From the NCBI GenBank assembly GCA_900542385.1, contig UQNP01000117.1, positions 1 to 5,585 on the forward strand: DNA of 5,585 nt. The letters run 5' to 3'. The notes below the pieces were generated by a model. It worked only from the letters and a program-made list of their open reading frames with translations. It searched no databases and had not been told where the DNA came from. Shown here in pieces: positions 1 to 5,585 of this stretch. Source of the stretch: an uncultured Eubacterium sp. (GTDB lineage Bacteria; Bacillota; Clostridia; Peptostreptococcales; Anaerovoracaceae). The position numbers and the translations under genes were made by a program. Position 1 is the stretch's first letter, and every line of letters starts with the position of its first letter.

Positions 1-77
1 AAATAAGAGGGAGTAGCAGGCGCTTTATCAGCGTTTACGATATCGTCAACGCGATGGTTGTTCCATCCGGTACGTAA
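1..77 (+). CDS. C-terminal end of an unidentified upstream gene (partial)
   Basis: A reading frame runs open from the left edge (codons in phase with position 3) to a TAA at 75-77 and ends in FISVYDIVNAMVVPSGT. I do not recognise the protein. Support for coding is indirect: the codons (ATC, GTT, TAC, GTC, AAC, GGT) look like those of a real, well-expressed gene, and a strong inverted repeat starts five bases after the stop, where a terminator is expected. Only about 24 residues are visible, and the opposite strand is also open here, so this could be a chance frame. The gene would be co-directional with the calcium ATPase but probably a separate transcript. Confidence 0.45.
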   Translation, partial: IRGSSRRFISVYDIVNAMVVPSGT

Positions 78-81
78 TGAA

Positions 82-139
82 ACAGCGAGACTTTTATTGT
101 ATTTTTCAATATAGAAAAAGACAGTAAAAGTCTTTTTGT
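82..139 (+). terminator. Long A/T-rich inverted repeat, probable terminator of the upstream gene
   Basis: Positions 88-107 pair with 114-133 over 20 positions, with one A/G mismatch (101/120) and one G-U pair (97/124), around a 6-nt loop at 108-113. Weaker pairing continues outward to 82/139. The 3' arm runs into TTTTT (133-137). It begins five bases after the stop codon at 75-77, so a Rho-independent terminator is the simplest reading. The stem is unusually long and A/U-rich for one, and it overlaps a candidate promoter for the next gene, so an operator or attenuator role is the alternative. Confidence 0.6.
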
Positions 140-146
140 GTATAAA
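118..146 (+). promoter_or_regulatory. Candidate sigma-A-type promoter for the calcium ATPase gene
   Basis: AAGACA at 118-123 matches four of six -35 consensus bases. TATAAA at 141-146 matches five of six -10 bases, and the spacer is 17 bp. Transcription would start near 153, giving a leader of about 20 nt that begins just before the purine-rich ribosome site GAGGTGAAAGGAAG at 153-166. The -35 and spacer lie in the 3' arm of the inverted repeat at 82-139. This is a consensus match by eye only; the -35 is weak. Confidence 0.4.
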
Positions 147-172
147 AGAGACGAGGTGAAAGGAAGCAGATC

Positions 173-2863
173 ATGAGAGAATTTTATCAGATGACGGATC
201 AAGAGGTGAAGATGGAGATCAATGGTACCACCGAGCCTCTCAGCGAAGAACAGGTAGCTGCAAACAGGGAAAAGTACGGACCTAATGAGCTGGCGGAAGG
301 AAAGAAAAAATCGACGCTGGTCATATTTTTTGAGCAATTCAAGGATTTTCTGATCATCATACTGATCATAGCAGCTATAGTTTCCGGTATACTGGGTGAT
401 TTCGAAAGCGCTGTGGTAATACTTATCGTTATCACAATAAACGCGATACTGGGAACTGTACAGACGGTGAAAGCAGAGCAATCCCTTGACAGTTTGAAAA
501 AAATGTCAGTACCAGAGGCCAAAGTTTTGAGGAACGGTCAGTTTGTAAAGATCCCGGCTTCTCAGATAACGGTTGGAGATATAGTAAGTCTTGAAGCGGG
601 AGATTTTGTTCCTGCCGACGGCAGGATCACGGAAAACGCCGGCATGAAGATAGACGAGAGTGCACTTACAGGAGAAAGTCTGGGTGTTGAAAAGGATATG
701 GCGGCGATCGAAGGTGAAGCAGCTCTCGGAGACAGGCTCAACATGGTTTATTCGGGAAGCTTTGTGACTTACGGAAGAGGCGAATTTATCGTAACTTCAA
801 TAGGTATGGAAACAGAAGTCGGCAAAATAGCTACACTGCTCAAAACAACTTCTGAGAAAAAGACCCCGCTTCAGGTAAACCTCGATAATTTTGGAAAGAA
901 GCTTTCCATACTTATACTTGTATTCTGTGGAATACTTTTTGGCATAAGCGTTATAAGAGGGGAAGCTATAGGCGATGCGTTCATGTTTGCTGTAGCTCTG
1001 GCTGTAGCTGCTATACCGGAGGCTCTCAGCTCCATCGTTACTATAGTGCTTTCCTTCGGAACTCAGAAGATGGCTAAGGAACATGCTATAATAAGAAAGC
1101 TTCAGGCTGTTGAAGGACTGGGAAGTGTTTCTGTCATATGCTCGGATAAAACCGGTACTCTTACGCAGAACAAGATGACCGTGGAAAATTACTACGTTCA
1201 CGGAAGAAGGATAGAAGCCGGAGATATAGATATAAACAAAGCCGAAGAACGGCAGCTCCTTATATCCAGCATGCTCTGCAACGATTCTTCCATAGCGGAT
1301 GGAAATGAGATCGGAGATCCTACGGAAACAGCTCTTATCAATGTTGGCGAGAGAGTTGATGTGTCATATGAGGACGAAAGAAAAGAATCTGTCAGAACCG
1401 GAGAGATTCCTTTCGACAGCGACAGGAAGCTGATGTCCACATGTCACAGGATGACAGGAGAGCGTGCAGAGCTGTTCAGTGCAAAATCAGGCGGAAATAA
1501 CAGCGACATAAATGTGATGATAACCAAAGGCGCTGTAGATGTCCTGATGAAAAGGGTGGACATGATACAGACAGCGGATGGTGTAAGAAAAATCACAGAA
1601 GATGATATAAAAGATATAGAAGAATGCAATGAATATTTTTCCAGGAACGGCCTGAGAGTGCTCGCCTTTGCATATAAGCTTGTAGATGCAGACTTTACAC
1701 CTGGAATAGAAGATGAAGATGAAATGGTATTCCTTGGTCTCATATCTATGATGGACCCTCCTAGAGAAGAATCGATGGCTGCGGTTGCAGAATGTATCAG
1801 CGCAGGGATCAAGCCGGTAATGATAACCGGAGACCATAAGATTACTGCGGCAGCTATTGCTAAGAAGATAGGAATACTGAAATATGAATCCGAAGCATGC
1901 GAAGGCGCAGTTATAGACAGCATGGATGATGAGGAACTCAAAGAATACGTTGAAAAGATCTCCGTATACGCCAGAGTTTCTCCTGAACATAAGATAAGGA
2001 TAGTAAGAGCATGGCAGGATAAAGGAAATATAGTGGCAATGACAGGCGATGGCGTAAATGATGCGCCTGCGCTGAAACAGGCTGATATAGGTGTAGCTAT
2101 GGGAATCACGGGAAGCGAAGTTTCCAAAGATGCGGCTGCTATGGTGCTTACCGATGATAATTTTGCAACTATAGTAAAGGCGGTCGAGAACGGCAGAAAT
2201 ATATATAAGAATATAAAGTATGCAATACAGTTCCTGCTGTCCGGAAATTTCGGAGCTATACTCACGGTACTTTATGCTTCAATTTTTGCATTGCCTGTAC
2301 CTTTTGCACCGGTACATCTTCTGTTCATAAACTTATTGACAGACAGTCTGCCTGCAATAGCTCTGGGACTTGAGCCTCACAGCAAAGACCTTATGGATGA
2401 AAAACCGAGACCTGCAAACGAATCCATATTGACAAAAGATTTTCTGAGCAGGATAGGGATAGGCGGAGTATCCATATGCATTATGACGGTTATCGCATTC
2501 CTCATAGGGTATAACGGCTGGTTTACTGCCGCAGAGATGGGAGGCAGCGCCCTTCTGGGAAGCACGATGGCTTTTGGTACTCTGTGTGTCAGCAGACTTT
2601 TCCATGGATTTAACTGTAAGTCGGACAAACCGGTAGTATTTACAAAAAAATTATGGAATAACAAGTATCTGGTAGGTGCGTTCTTCCTCGGAATGATACT
2701 GATAACGTGTGCTATAGCTATCCCGGCTCTTGACAGTGTATTTAAAGTAGCTACGCTTGGACTTCCGCAGCTTCTGACTGTATATGGACTTGCATTCCTT
2801 AATATACCGGTGATACAGTTTGTTAAATTCATAATGATGAAATTAAAGAAAGAAAAACAATAG
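173..2863 (+). CDS. P-type Ca2+-transporting ATPase (P2 family, LMCA1-like)
   Basis: This membrane pump uses ATP to expel Ca2+ from the cytoplasm, probably in exchange for protons. The 896 residues match the family's usual 880-900 and look intact. In order: N-terminal cation-ATPase domain (about 5-50), M1-M2 (57-98), actuator domain with TGES (166-169), M3-M4 (244-296) with IPEAL (281-285), phosphorylation motif DKTGT with D325, nucleotide domain with KGA (452-454), DPPR (528-531), TGDH (552-555), hinge TGDGVNDAP (624-632), and M5-M10 (685-889). Ion ligands N692, N720, T723, D724 and E283 fit SERCA site II. The site I glutamates are replaced by A695 and R808, as I recall for Listeria LMCA1, which predicts one Ca2+ per cycle. 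The start at 173 is set by AAAGGAAG at 159-166, six bases upstream. A later ATG at 191 lacks such a site. Metal specificity is inferred from motifs; a Mn2+ pump is less likely. Confidence 0.93.
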   Translation: MREFYQMTDQEVKMEINGTTEPLSEEQVAANREKYGPNELAEGKKKSTLVIFFEQFKDFLIIILIIAAIVSGILGDFESAVVILIVITINAILGTVQTVKAEQSLDSLKKMSVPEAKVLRNGQFVKIPASQITVGDIVSLEAGDFVPADGRITENAGMKIDESALTGESLGVEKDMAAIEGEAALGDRLNMVYSGSFVTYGRGEFIVTSIGMETEVGKIATLLKTTSEKKTPLQVNLDNFGKKLSILILVFCGILFGISVIRGEAIGDAFMFAVALAVAAIPEALSSIVTIVLSFGTQKMAKEHAIIRKLQAVEGLGSVSVICSDKTGTLTQNKMTVENYYVHGRRIEAGDIDINKAEERQLLISSMLCNDSSIADGNEIGDPTETALINVGERVDVSYEDERKESVRTGEIPFDSDRKLMSTCHRMTGERAELFSAKSGGNNSDINVMITKGAVDVLMKRVDMIQTADGVRKITEDDIKDIEECNEYFSRNGLRVLAFAYKLVDADFTPGIEDEDEMVFLGLISMMDPPREESMAAVAECISAGIKPVMITGDHKITAAAIAKKIGILKYESEACEGAVIDSMDDEELKEYVEKISVYARVSPEHKIRIVRAWQDKGNIVAMTGDGVNDAPALKQADIGVAMGITGSEVSKDAAAMVLTDDNFATIVKAVENGRNIYKNIKYAIQFLLSGNFGAILTVLYASIFALPVPFAPVHLLFINLLTDSLPAIALGLEPHSKDLMDEKPRPANESILTKDFLSRIGIGGVSICIMTVIAFLIGYNGWFTAAEMGGSALLGSTMAFGTLCVSRLFHGFNCKSDKPVVFTKKLWNNKYLVGAFFLGMILITCAIAIPALDSVFKVATLGLPQLLTVYGLAFLNIPVIQFVKFIMMKLKKEKQ

Positions 2864-2884
2864 GTTATAAAATCGTAAAATGAA

Positions 2885-2913
2885 TTGACAATGATGAGAA
2901 AGGATAATATTTT
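2885..2913 (+). promoter_or_regulatory. Candidate promoter for the flavodoxin-like gene, inside the preceding terminator
   Basis: TTGACA at 2885-2890 is a perfect -35 consensus. Seventeen bases later TATTTT (2908-2913) matches four of six -10 bases. The start would fall near 2920, in the loop or 3' arm of the 2899-2940 hairpin. Transcripts begun here would lack the 5' arm and could not form that hairpin. A weaker alternative is TTTACT (2911-2916) with TATCCT (2933-2938), spacer 16. A separate promoter is needed unless the gene depends on read-through, because only 26 nt lie between the hairpin and its start codon. Confidence 0.45.
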
Positions 2914-2950
2914 ACTTATTAAAGTGAGATGTTATCCTTTTATTTTTTAT
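2899..2950 (+). terminator. Rho-independent terminator after the calcium ATPase gene
   Basis: Positions 2899-2917 pair with 2922-2940 in a continuous 19-bp stem that includes a few G-U pairs, around a 4-nt ATTA loop. The outer part is AAAGGATAA against TTATCCTTT. The stem is followed by TATTTTTTATT (2941-2951). It lies about 35 nt after the ATPase stop codon. The stem is A/U-rich, so efficiency may be partial. Confidence 0.8.
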
Positions 2951-2952
2951 TC

Positions 2953-2958
2953 AGAAGG
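2953..2958 (+). promoter_or_regulatory. Ribosome binding site that sets the flavodoxin-like gene start
   Basis: AGAAGG at 2953-2958, continuing as AAG to 2961, lies eight bases before the ATG at 2967. An in-frame GTG at 2961 overlaps this site and cannot use it, so the ATG is the better start and the protein has 177 rather than 179 residues. Confidence 0.75.
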
Positions 2959-2966
2959 AAGTGCTT

Positions 2967-3500
2967 ATGAAATATTCAGTATTGTATACCAGTAAAACAG
3001 GTTTCACGAAAAAATATGCGGATTGGATAGCGGAAGATCTTGGGTGCAGCGCTGTGTCCGCGGAAAAATGCGAAGAAAGTATTATAGATGATGCAGAGTG
3101 TATTATATACGGCGGCTGGATAAAAGCAGGCAGGATACAAGGCCTTGGCAGAATTAAAAAAGCAGCCGAAGACAGAGGAAAAAAATTTGCGGTATTTGCA
3201 GTAGGCGCTGCCGGCTCTGATATGAAGGATGTGATAGATAAAATGTGGCTGCAGAATTTTACAGAGGAAGAACTTTCGGATACCGTACATTTTTATTTCG
3301 AGGGAGGACTCGATTACGCGAAGATGGGATTTGTCAATCGAAGTATGATGAATATGATGAAGAAAATGTTATCAAAAGACAAGGCTTCACAGGGGGAAGA
3401 TGATTGGATGATAGAGCGTATAAAAAGTGACTTTGATAATACGGATAAAGGCAGCACAGCGGCTTTCGTGGATCTTGTTAAAGAAATGCAGCAGTGCTGA
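2967..3500 (+). CDS. Flavodoxin-domain protein (HemG/flavodoxin_5-like)
   Basis: This is a probable cytoplasmic FMN-binding electron carrier or flavodoxin-like reductase of 177 residues, within the usual size of single-domain flavodoxins. The N-terminal beta strand MKYSVLYTSKTGFT carries the phosphate-binding loop (TSKTGFT, residues 8-14). IIYGGWIKAGRI (46-57) fits the second FMN-contacting loop, and FAVFAVGAAGSD (74-85) fits the next strand and loop. The C-terminal part (115-137) is methionine-rich (AKMGF, MMNMMKKM) and amphipathic; the last residue is Cys177. No signal peptide or membrane segment is seen. The pattern recalls the flavodoxin-like proteins grouped with protoporphyrinogen oxidase HemG, but no heme genes are nearby, so HemG activity should not be assumed. 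It follows the ATPase on the same strand, separated by a terminator, and converges on the AEC gene. The fold call is firm; partner and substrate are unknown. Confidence 0.82.
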   Translation: MKYSVLYTSKTGFTKKYADWIAEDLGCSAVSAEKCEESIIDDAECIIYGGWIKAGRIQGLGRIKKAAEDRGKKFAVFAVGAAGSDMKDVIDKMWLQNFTEEELSDTVHFYFEGGLDYAKMGFVNRSMMNMMKKMLSKDKASQGEDDWMIERIKSDFDNTDKGSTAAFVDLVKEMQQC

Positions 3501-3527
3501 TAGATAAAAATATATTTGCTTGATGAT

Positions 3528-3562
3528 AAAATGCAGCTGCGTTTGATACACAGCTGCATTTT
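3528..3562. terminator. Bidirectional terminator between convergent genes
   Basis: AAAATGCAGCTG (3528-3539) pairs perfectly over 12 bp with CAGCTGCATTTT (3551-3562), with an 11-nt loop that can add two further pairs (3541/3549, 3542/3548). The stem ends in TTTT when read on either strand. It lies 28 nt after the flavodoxin-like stop codon and four bases from the AEC permease stop codon, so it can end both transcripts. Confidence 0.88.
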
Positions 3563-3565
3563 GCT

Positions 3566-4495
3566 TTAAAGTTCCATTATTATTGCAAATATAGGTATGG
3601 TTATCAGTGAGAAAACGGTGGACAGCAGAACGCTTTTAGTTGCGAAGACTGCTTCACCTTTATACTGCTGACTGAATATGGAGGCTACAGCACCTACCGG
3701 CATTGCGAAACCGATTATCAGGACTTTTTCCAGGAGAGAAAAATCTCCGGCCCATATCTTTACCAGCAGCAGAGTGATCACCGGAACTATAAGAAGCTTT
3801 ACGAAGCATATAGCGTAAACCTGCATATCTCCGGCAATTTCTTTGAATTTGAGACCGCCTATCTGGAAACCTATGCAGAACATAGTAAGAGGTGTCGTAG
3901 CATTTCCTATCATTTCGATGGATCCGCCAAGGACTTCCGGCAGCTGTATATTGAGCAGGAACAGCAGAAGTCCGATTATAACTCCTATGAGCCCCGGACT
4001 TACGAACTGTTTAGGCTCTATTTTCAGGTTTGCCTTTGCTGACATCTGTATCAGCATGATGCCTACAGTGAATATGAGCACATCGTTTATAAGCTCGACT
4101 ATTGCAGCATAGAATATGGCTTCGTCACCGTAAAGTGCCTGGATCACAGGGATTCCGATAAATCCTGTGTTTCCGAAAAGCAGCATGAATATACTTATGT
4201 AGCGTTTTGTCTTAGTAAGTTTTATGAGCTTTGCAAAAGGAATACTTATGACAAATATTATAGCAAGCACCAGGAGACATACTCCAAGTATGTAAGCGCT
4301 GTCTTTCAATATTTGAACGCTGAATTCTATCTGCATAGCGTCTATTACGAGGCAGGGCCACGTGAGATTCACAACTATGCTGTTGATTGCTCCGTTTTGA
4401 TCTTCAGTAAGTATGTTCTTTCTCTTGAAGAAAATGCCCGGAACGATCAATATGAAAATCATTATTAAAGAACTTAAAATAGGCCATATAACCAT
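3566..4495 (-). CDS. AEC (auxin efflux carrier) family permease
   Basis: This is an integral inner-membrane transporter of 309 residues, the normal size for bacterial AEC proteins (PF03547 type). Hydrophobic segments fall at about 3-23, 37-55, 66-88, 99-121, 125-150, 166-184, 192-212, 226-246, 255-275 and 284-306, giving ten helices in two groups of five. FGNTGFIGIPVI (107-118) is the conserved broken-helix motif of helix 4. AMPVGAVASIF (264-274) is the matching motif in helix 9. Bacterial members move malate, other organic acids or amino acids; the substrate cannot be read from sequence, and auxin transport is not implied. The start is supported by AAAGGAG (complement of 4503-4509) seven bases upstream. 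It lies 23 nt downstream of asd on the same strand, with its ribosome site in that gap, so co-transcription is likely. This hints at an aspartate-related substrate, which is inference. Confidence 0.9.
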   Translation of the reverse strand: MVIWPILSSLIMIFILIVPGIFFKRKNILTEDQNGAINSIVVNLTWPCLVIDAMQIEFSVQILKDSAYILGVCLLVLAIIFVISIPFAKLIKLTKTKRYISIFMLLFGNTGFIGIPVIQALYGDEAIFYAAIVELINDVLIFTVGIMLIQMSAKANLKIEPKQFVSPGLIGVIIGLLLFLLNIQLPEVLGGSIEMIGNATTPLTMFCIGFQIGGLKFKEIAGDMQVYAICFVKLLIVPVITLLLVKIWAGDFSLLEKVLIIGFAMPVGAVASIFSQQYKGEAVFATKSVLLSTVFSLITIPIFAIIMEL

Positions 4496-4518
4496 TTACA
4501 GTCTCCTTTGATAATCTA

Positions 4519-5523
4519 TTAGTTTTCTTCTTTCAAAAGCTGTTCGGCAATTTGTACGGCGTTTGTTGCAGCACCTTTTCTGATGTTGTCAGCGACTACC
4601 CATATGTTCAGTCCGTTTTCCACGGAGAAGTCTCTTCTTATACGTCCTATATATACTTCATCGGTACCGGCTGCATCTCTTGCAAGAGGGTATACATTGT
4701 TTTTAACGTCATCCTGTACGATTATTCCCGGAGAGTTTTTGAAGAGTTCAATGACATCTTCGAGTTCAAAAGGCTTTTCAAGTTCGATGTTTATGGACTC
4801 ACTGTGGGAATCGAATACAGGTACGCGAACTGTTGTAGCAGTTACCTTTATATTGTCGTCGCCGAGGATCTTATGAGTCTCGTTTATCATTTTCATTTCT
4901 TCTTTTGTGTATCCGTTTTCTGTAAACACATCTATGTGAGGCAGGCAGTTGCCGGCAATAGGGTGAGGATATGCCTGAAGATCATCTTCTTTTCCCTCAA
5001 GACCGTTTTTAAGGTCGTTTATGCCTTTTACGCCGGAGCCGGATACAGCCTGATATGTCGAGTATACGACTCTCTTTATGCCGTATTTGTCCTGAAGAGG
5101 CTTTAAAGCTACCATTGCCTGGATCGTAGAACAGTTAGGGTTTGCGATTATACCTTTGTTCCATTTTATATCTTCAGGATTAACTTCCGGGACTACGAGG
5201 GGAACGTTTTTATCCATTCTCCATTGACTGCTGTTGTCCACTACCACAGCGCCGTGGGCAGCTGCGATCGGTGCAAATTTTTCGCTTGTAGATCCTCCTG
5301 CAGAGAATAATGCGATGTCTATAGGTTTATCGAAAGAGTGCTCGGTAAGCTCTTCAACGGTGTATTCTTTCCCTTTGAACATGACTTTTTTTCCGGCAGA
5401 TTTAGCCGATGCCATCATGTAGATGTTTTCAAAAGGGAAATCTCGCTCTTCGAGCACTTTGAGAAAAGTGGAGCCTACCACTCCGGTAGCTCCGACGACT
5501 GCAACGTTTGGTTTTCTTTTCAT
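4519..5523 (-). CDS. asd: Aspartate-semialdehyde dehydrogenase
   Basis: The enzyme reduces aspartyl-4-phosphate to aspartate 4-semialdehyde with NADPH, releasing phosphate. This cytoplasmic step comes before the split to diaminopimelate/lysine and to threonine and methionine. The 334 residues are full length for the Gram-positive type. VAVVGATGVVGS (7-18) is the nucleotide-binding glycine loop, SAGGSTS (74-80) and DNSSQWRMD (96-104) are conserved N-domain signatures, and NPNCST (128-133) holds the catalytic Cys131. YQAVSGSG (157-164) contains the substrate-contacting Gln158, VRVPVFDSHSES (232-243) carries Arg233 and the catalytic base His240, and ADNIRKGAATNAVQIAE (311-327) is the C-terminal NADP-side helix. 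All key residues are present. The start is set by AGGAGGA (complement of 5531-5537), seven bases upstream. It is first in a likely two-gene unit with the AEC permease. No aspartokinase or dap gene is in the window. Confidence 0.96.
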   Translation of the reverse strand: MKRKPNVAVVGATGVVGSTFLKVLEERDFPFENIYMMASAKSAGKKVMFKGKEYTVEELTEHSFDKPIDIALFSAGGSTSEKFAPIAAAHGAVVVDNSSQWRMDKNVPLVVPEVNPEDIKWNKGIIANPNCSTIQAMVALKPLQDKYGIKRVVYSTYQAVSGSGVKGINDLKNGLEGKEDDLQAYPHPIAGNCLPHIDVFTENGYTKEEMKMINETHKILGDDNIKVTATTVRVPVFDSHSESINIELEKPFELEDVIELFKNSPGIIVQDDVKNNVYPLARDAAGTDEVYIGRIRRDFSVENGLNIWVVADNIRKGAATNAVQIAEQLLKEEN

Positions 5524-5556
5524 ATCACTGTCCTCCTGATCAAGTAAATCTGGTTT

Positions 5557-5562
5557 ATTATA
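5557..5562 (-). promoter_or_regulatory. Candidate -10 box for the asd-AEC operon
   Basis: Read on the minus strand, a perfect TATAAT (complement of 5557-5562) lies 33 nt before the asd start codon. This predicts transcription from near 5550 and a leader of about 27 nt holding the AGGAGGA ribosome site. The -35 region falls at the window edge (complement of 5580-5585, TAACTA) and is a poor match, so the promoter may depend on an activator or be a chance A/T-rich match. If it is used, there is no room for a lysine riboswitch in the leader. Confidence 0.4.
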
Positions 5563-5585
5563 TTCATGATTATTTATTGTAGTTA

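Noticed and set aside
1..72. Minus-strand open frame opposite the upstream gene tail
   Set aside because: It has no start codon with a ribosome site in the visible spacer. Its similarity to the plus-strand reading comes from the palindrome at 31-52.
1444..2265. Long open frame on the minus strand inside the ATPase gene (273 codons)
   Set aside because: It is antisense to the conserved P-domain and M5 region of a clear P-type ATPase. Its Ser/Ile/Thr-rich translation has no recognisable domain, and it arises from the codon bias of the real gene.
2891..2940. Fur-type iron box at the flavodoxin-like promoter
   Set aside because: GGATAA and TTATCC arms resemble half-sites, but they are about 22 bases apart and are explained by the terminator stem. 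No 19-bp Fur-like dyad is present.
2961..2966. GTG start two codons upstream of the flavodoxin-like ATG
   Set aside because: The GTG overlaps the Shine-Dalgarno sequence itself, while the ATG at 2967 is correctly spaced from it and begins the first beta strand.
4552..5106. Open frame on the plus strand opposite asd (184 codons)
   Set aside because: Its Tyr/Val/Phe/Cys-rich translation looks like an antisense shadow, and it lies wholly across the catalytic region of asd.
5524..5585. Lysine riboswitch (L-box) before asd
   Set aside because: Only 62 bases are visible and none show the conserved L-box stems. A TATAAT 33 nt before the start codon would leave no room, although an element beyond the edge cannot be excluded.

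Overview
The window reads as a piece of a Gram-positive chromosome from the Firmicutes, most likely an anaerobic clostridial-type bacterium. The grounds are moderate-to-low GC, heavy use of ATA for isoleucine and AGA/AGG for arginine, strong purine-rich Shine-Dalgarno sequences 6-8 nt before each start, U-tailed hairpin terminators, and the closest family matches I recognise. The genus cannot be decided by eye. No mobile element, CRISPR array, tRNA or rRNA is visible.

Layout from left to right. Positions 1-77 appear to hold the last codons of an unidentified plus-strand gene. A long A/T-rich inverted repeat (82-139) follows, probably that gene's terminator, and it overlaps a possible promoter for the next gene. 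Positions 173-2863 encode a complete 896-residue P-type Ca2+-transporting ATPase. Its ion-site residues point to the one-calcium type known from Listeria LMCA1 rather than the two-calcium SERCA type. A 19-bp U-tailed hairpin (2899-2940) closes this gene and overlaps a candidate promoter with a consensus -35 box. Positions 2967-3500 encode a 177-residue flavodoxin-like protein.

A GC-richer hairpin at 3528-3562 is a bidirectional terminator between the rightward genes and two leftward genes. On the minus strand, asd (5523 to 4519, aspartate-semialdehyde dehydrogenase) lies upstream of an AEC-family permease (4495 to 3566) with only 23 nt between them. They look like a two-gene operon read from a promoter near the right edge.

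Functionally, the rightward half exports Ca2+ and probably carries one-electron or two-electron redox chemistry on FMN. The leftward half makes aspartate semialdehyde, the branch point to lysine/diaminopimelate, threonine and methionine, and may move a related organic or amino acid across the membrane. Nothing ties the two halves into one system, and I do not see a previously undescribed multi-gene system. The most notable features are the two promoter/terminator overlaps, the calcium-site residues of the pump, and the asd-AEC pairing.
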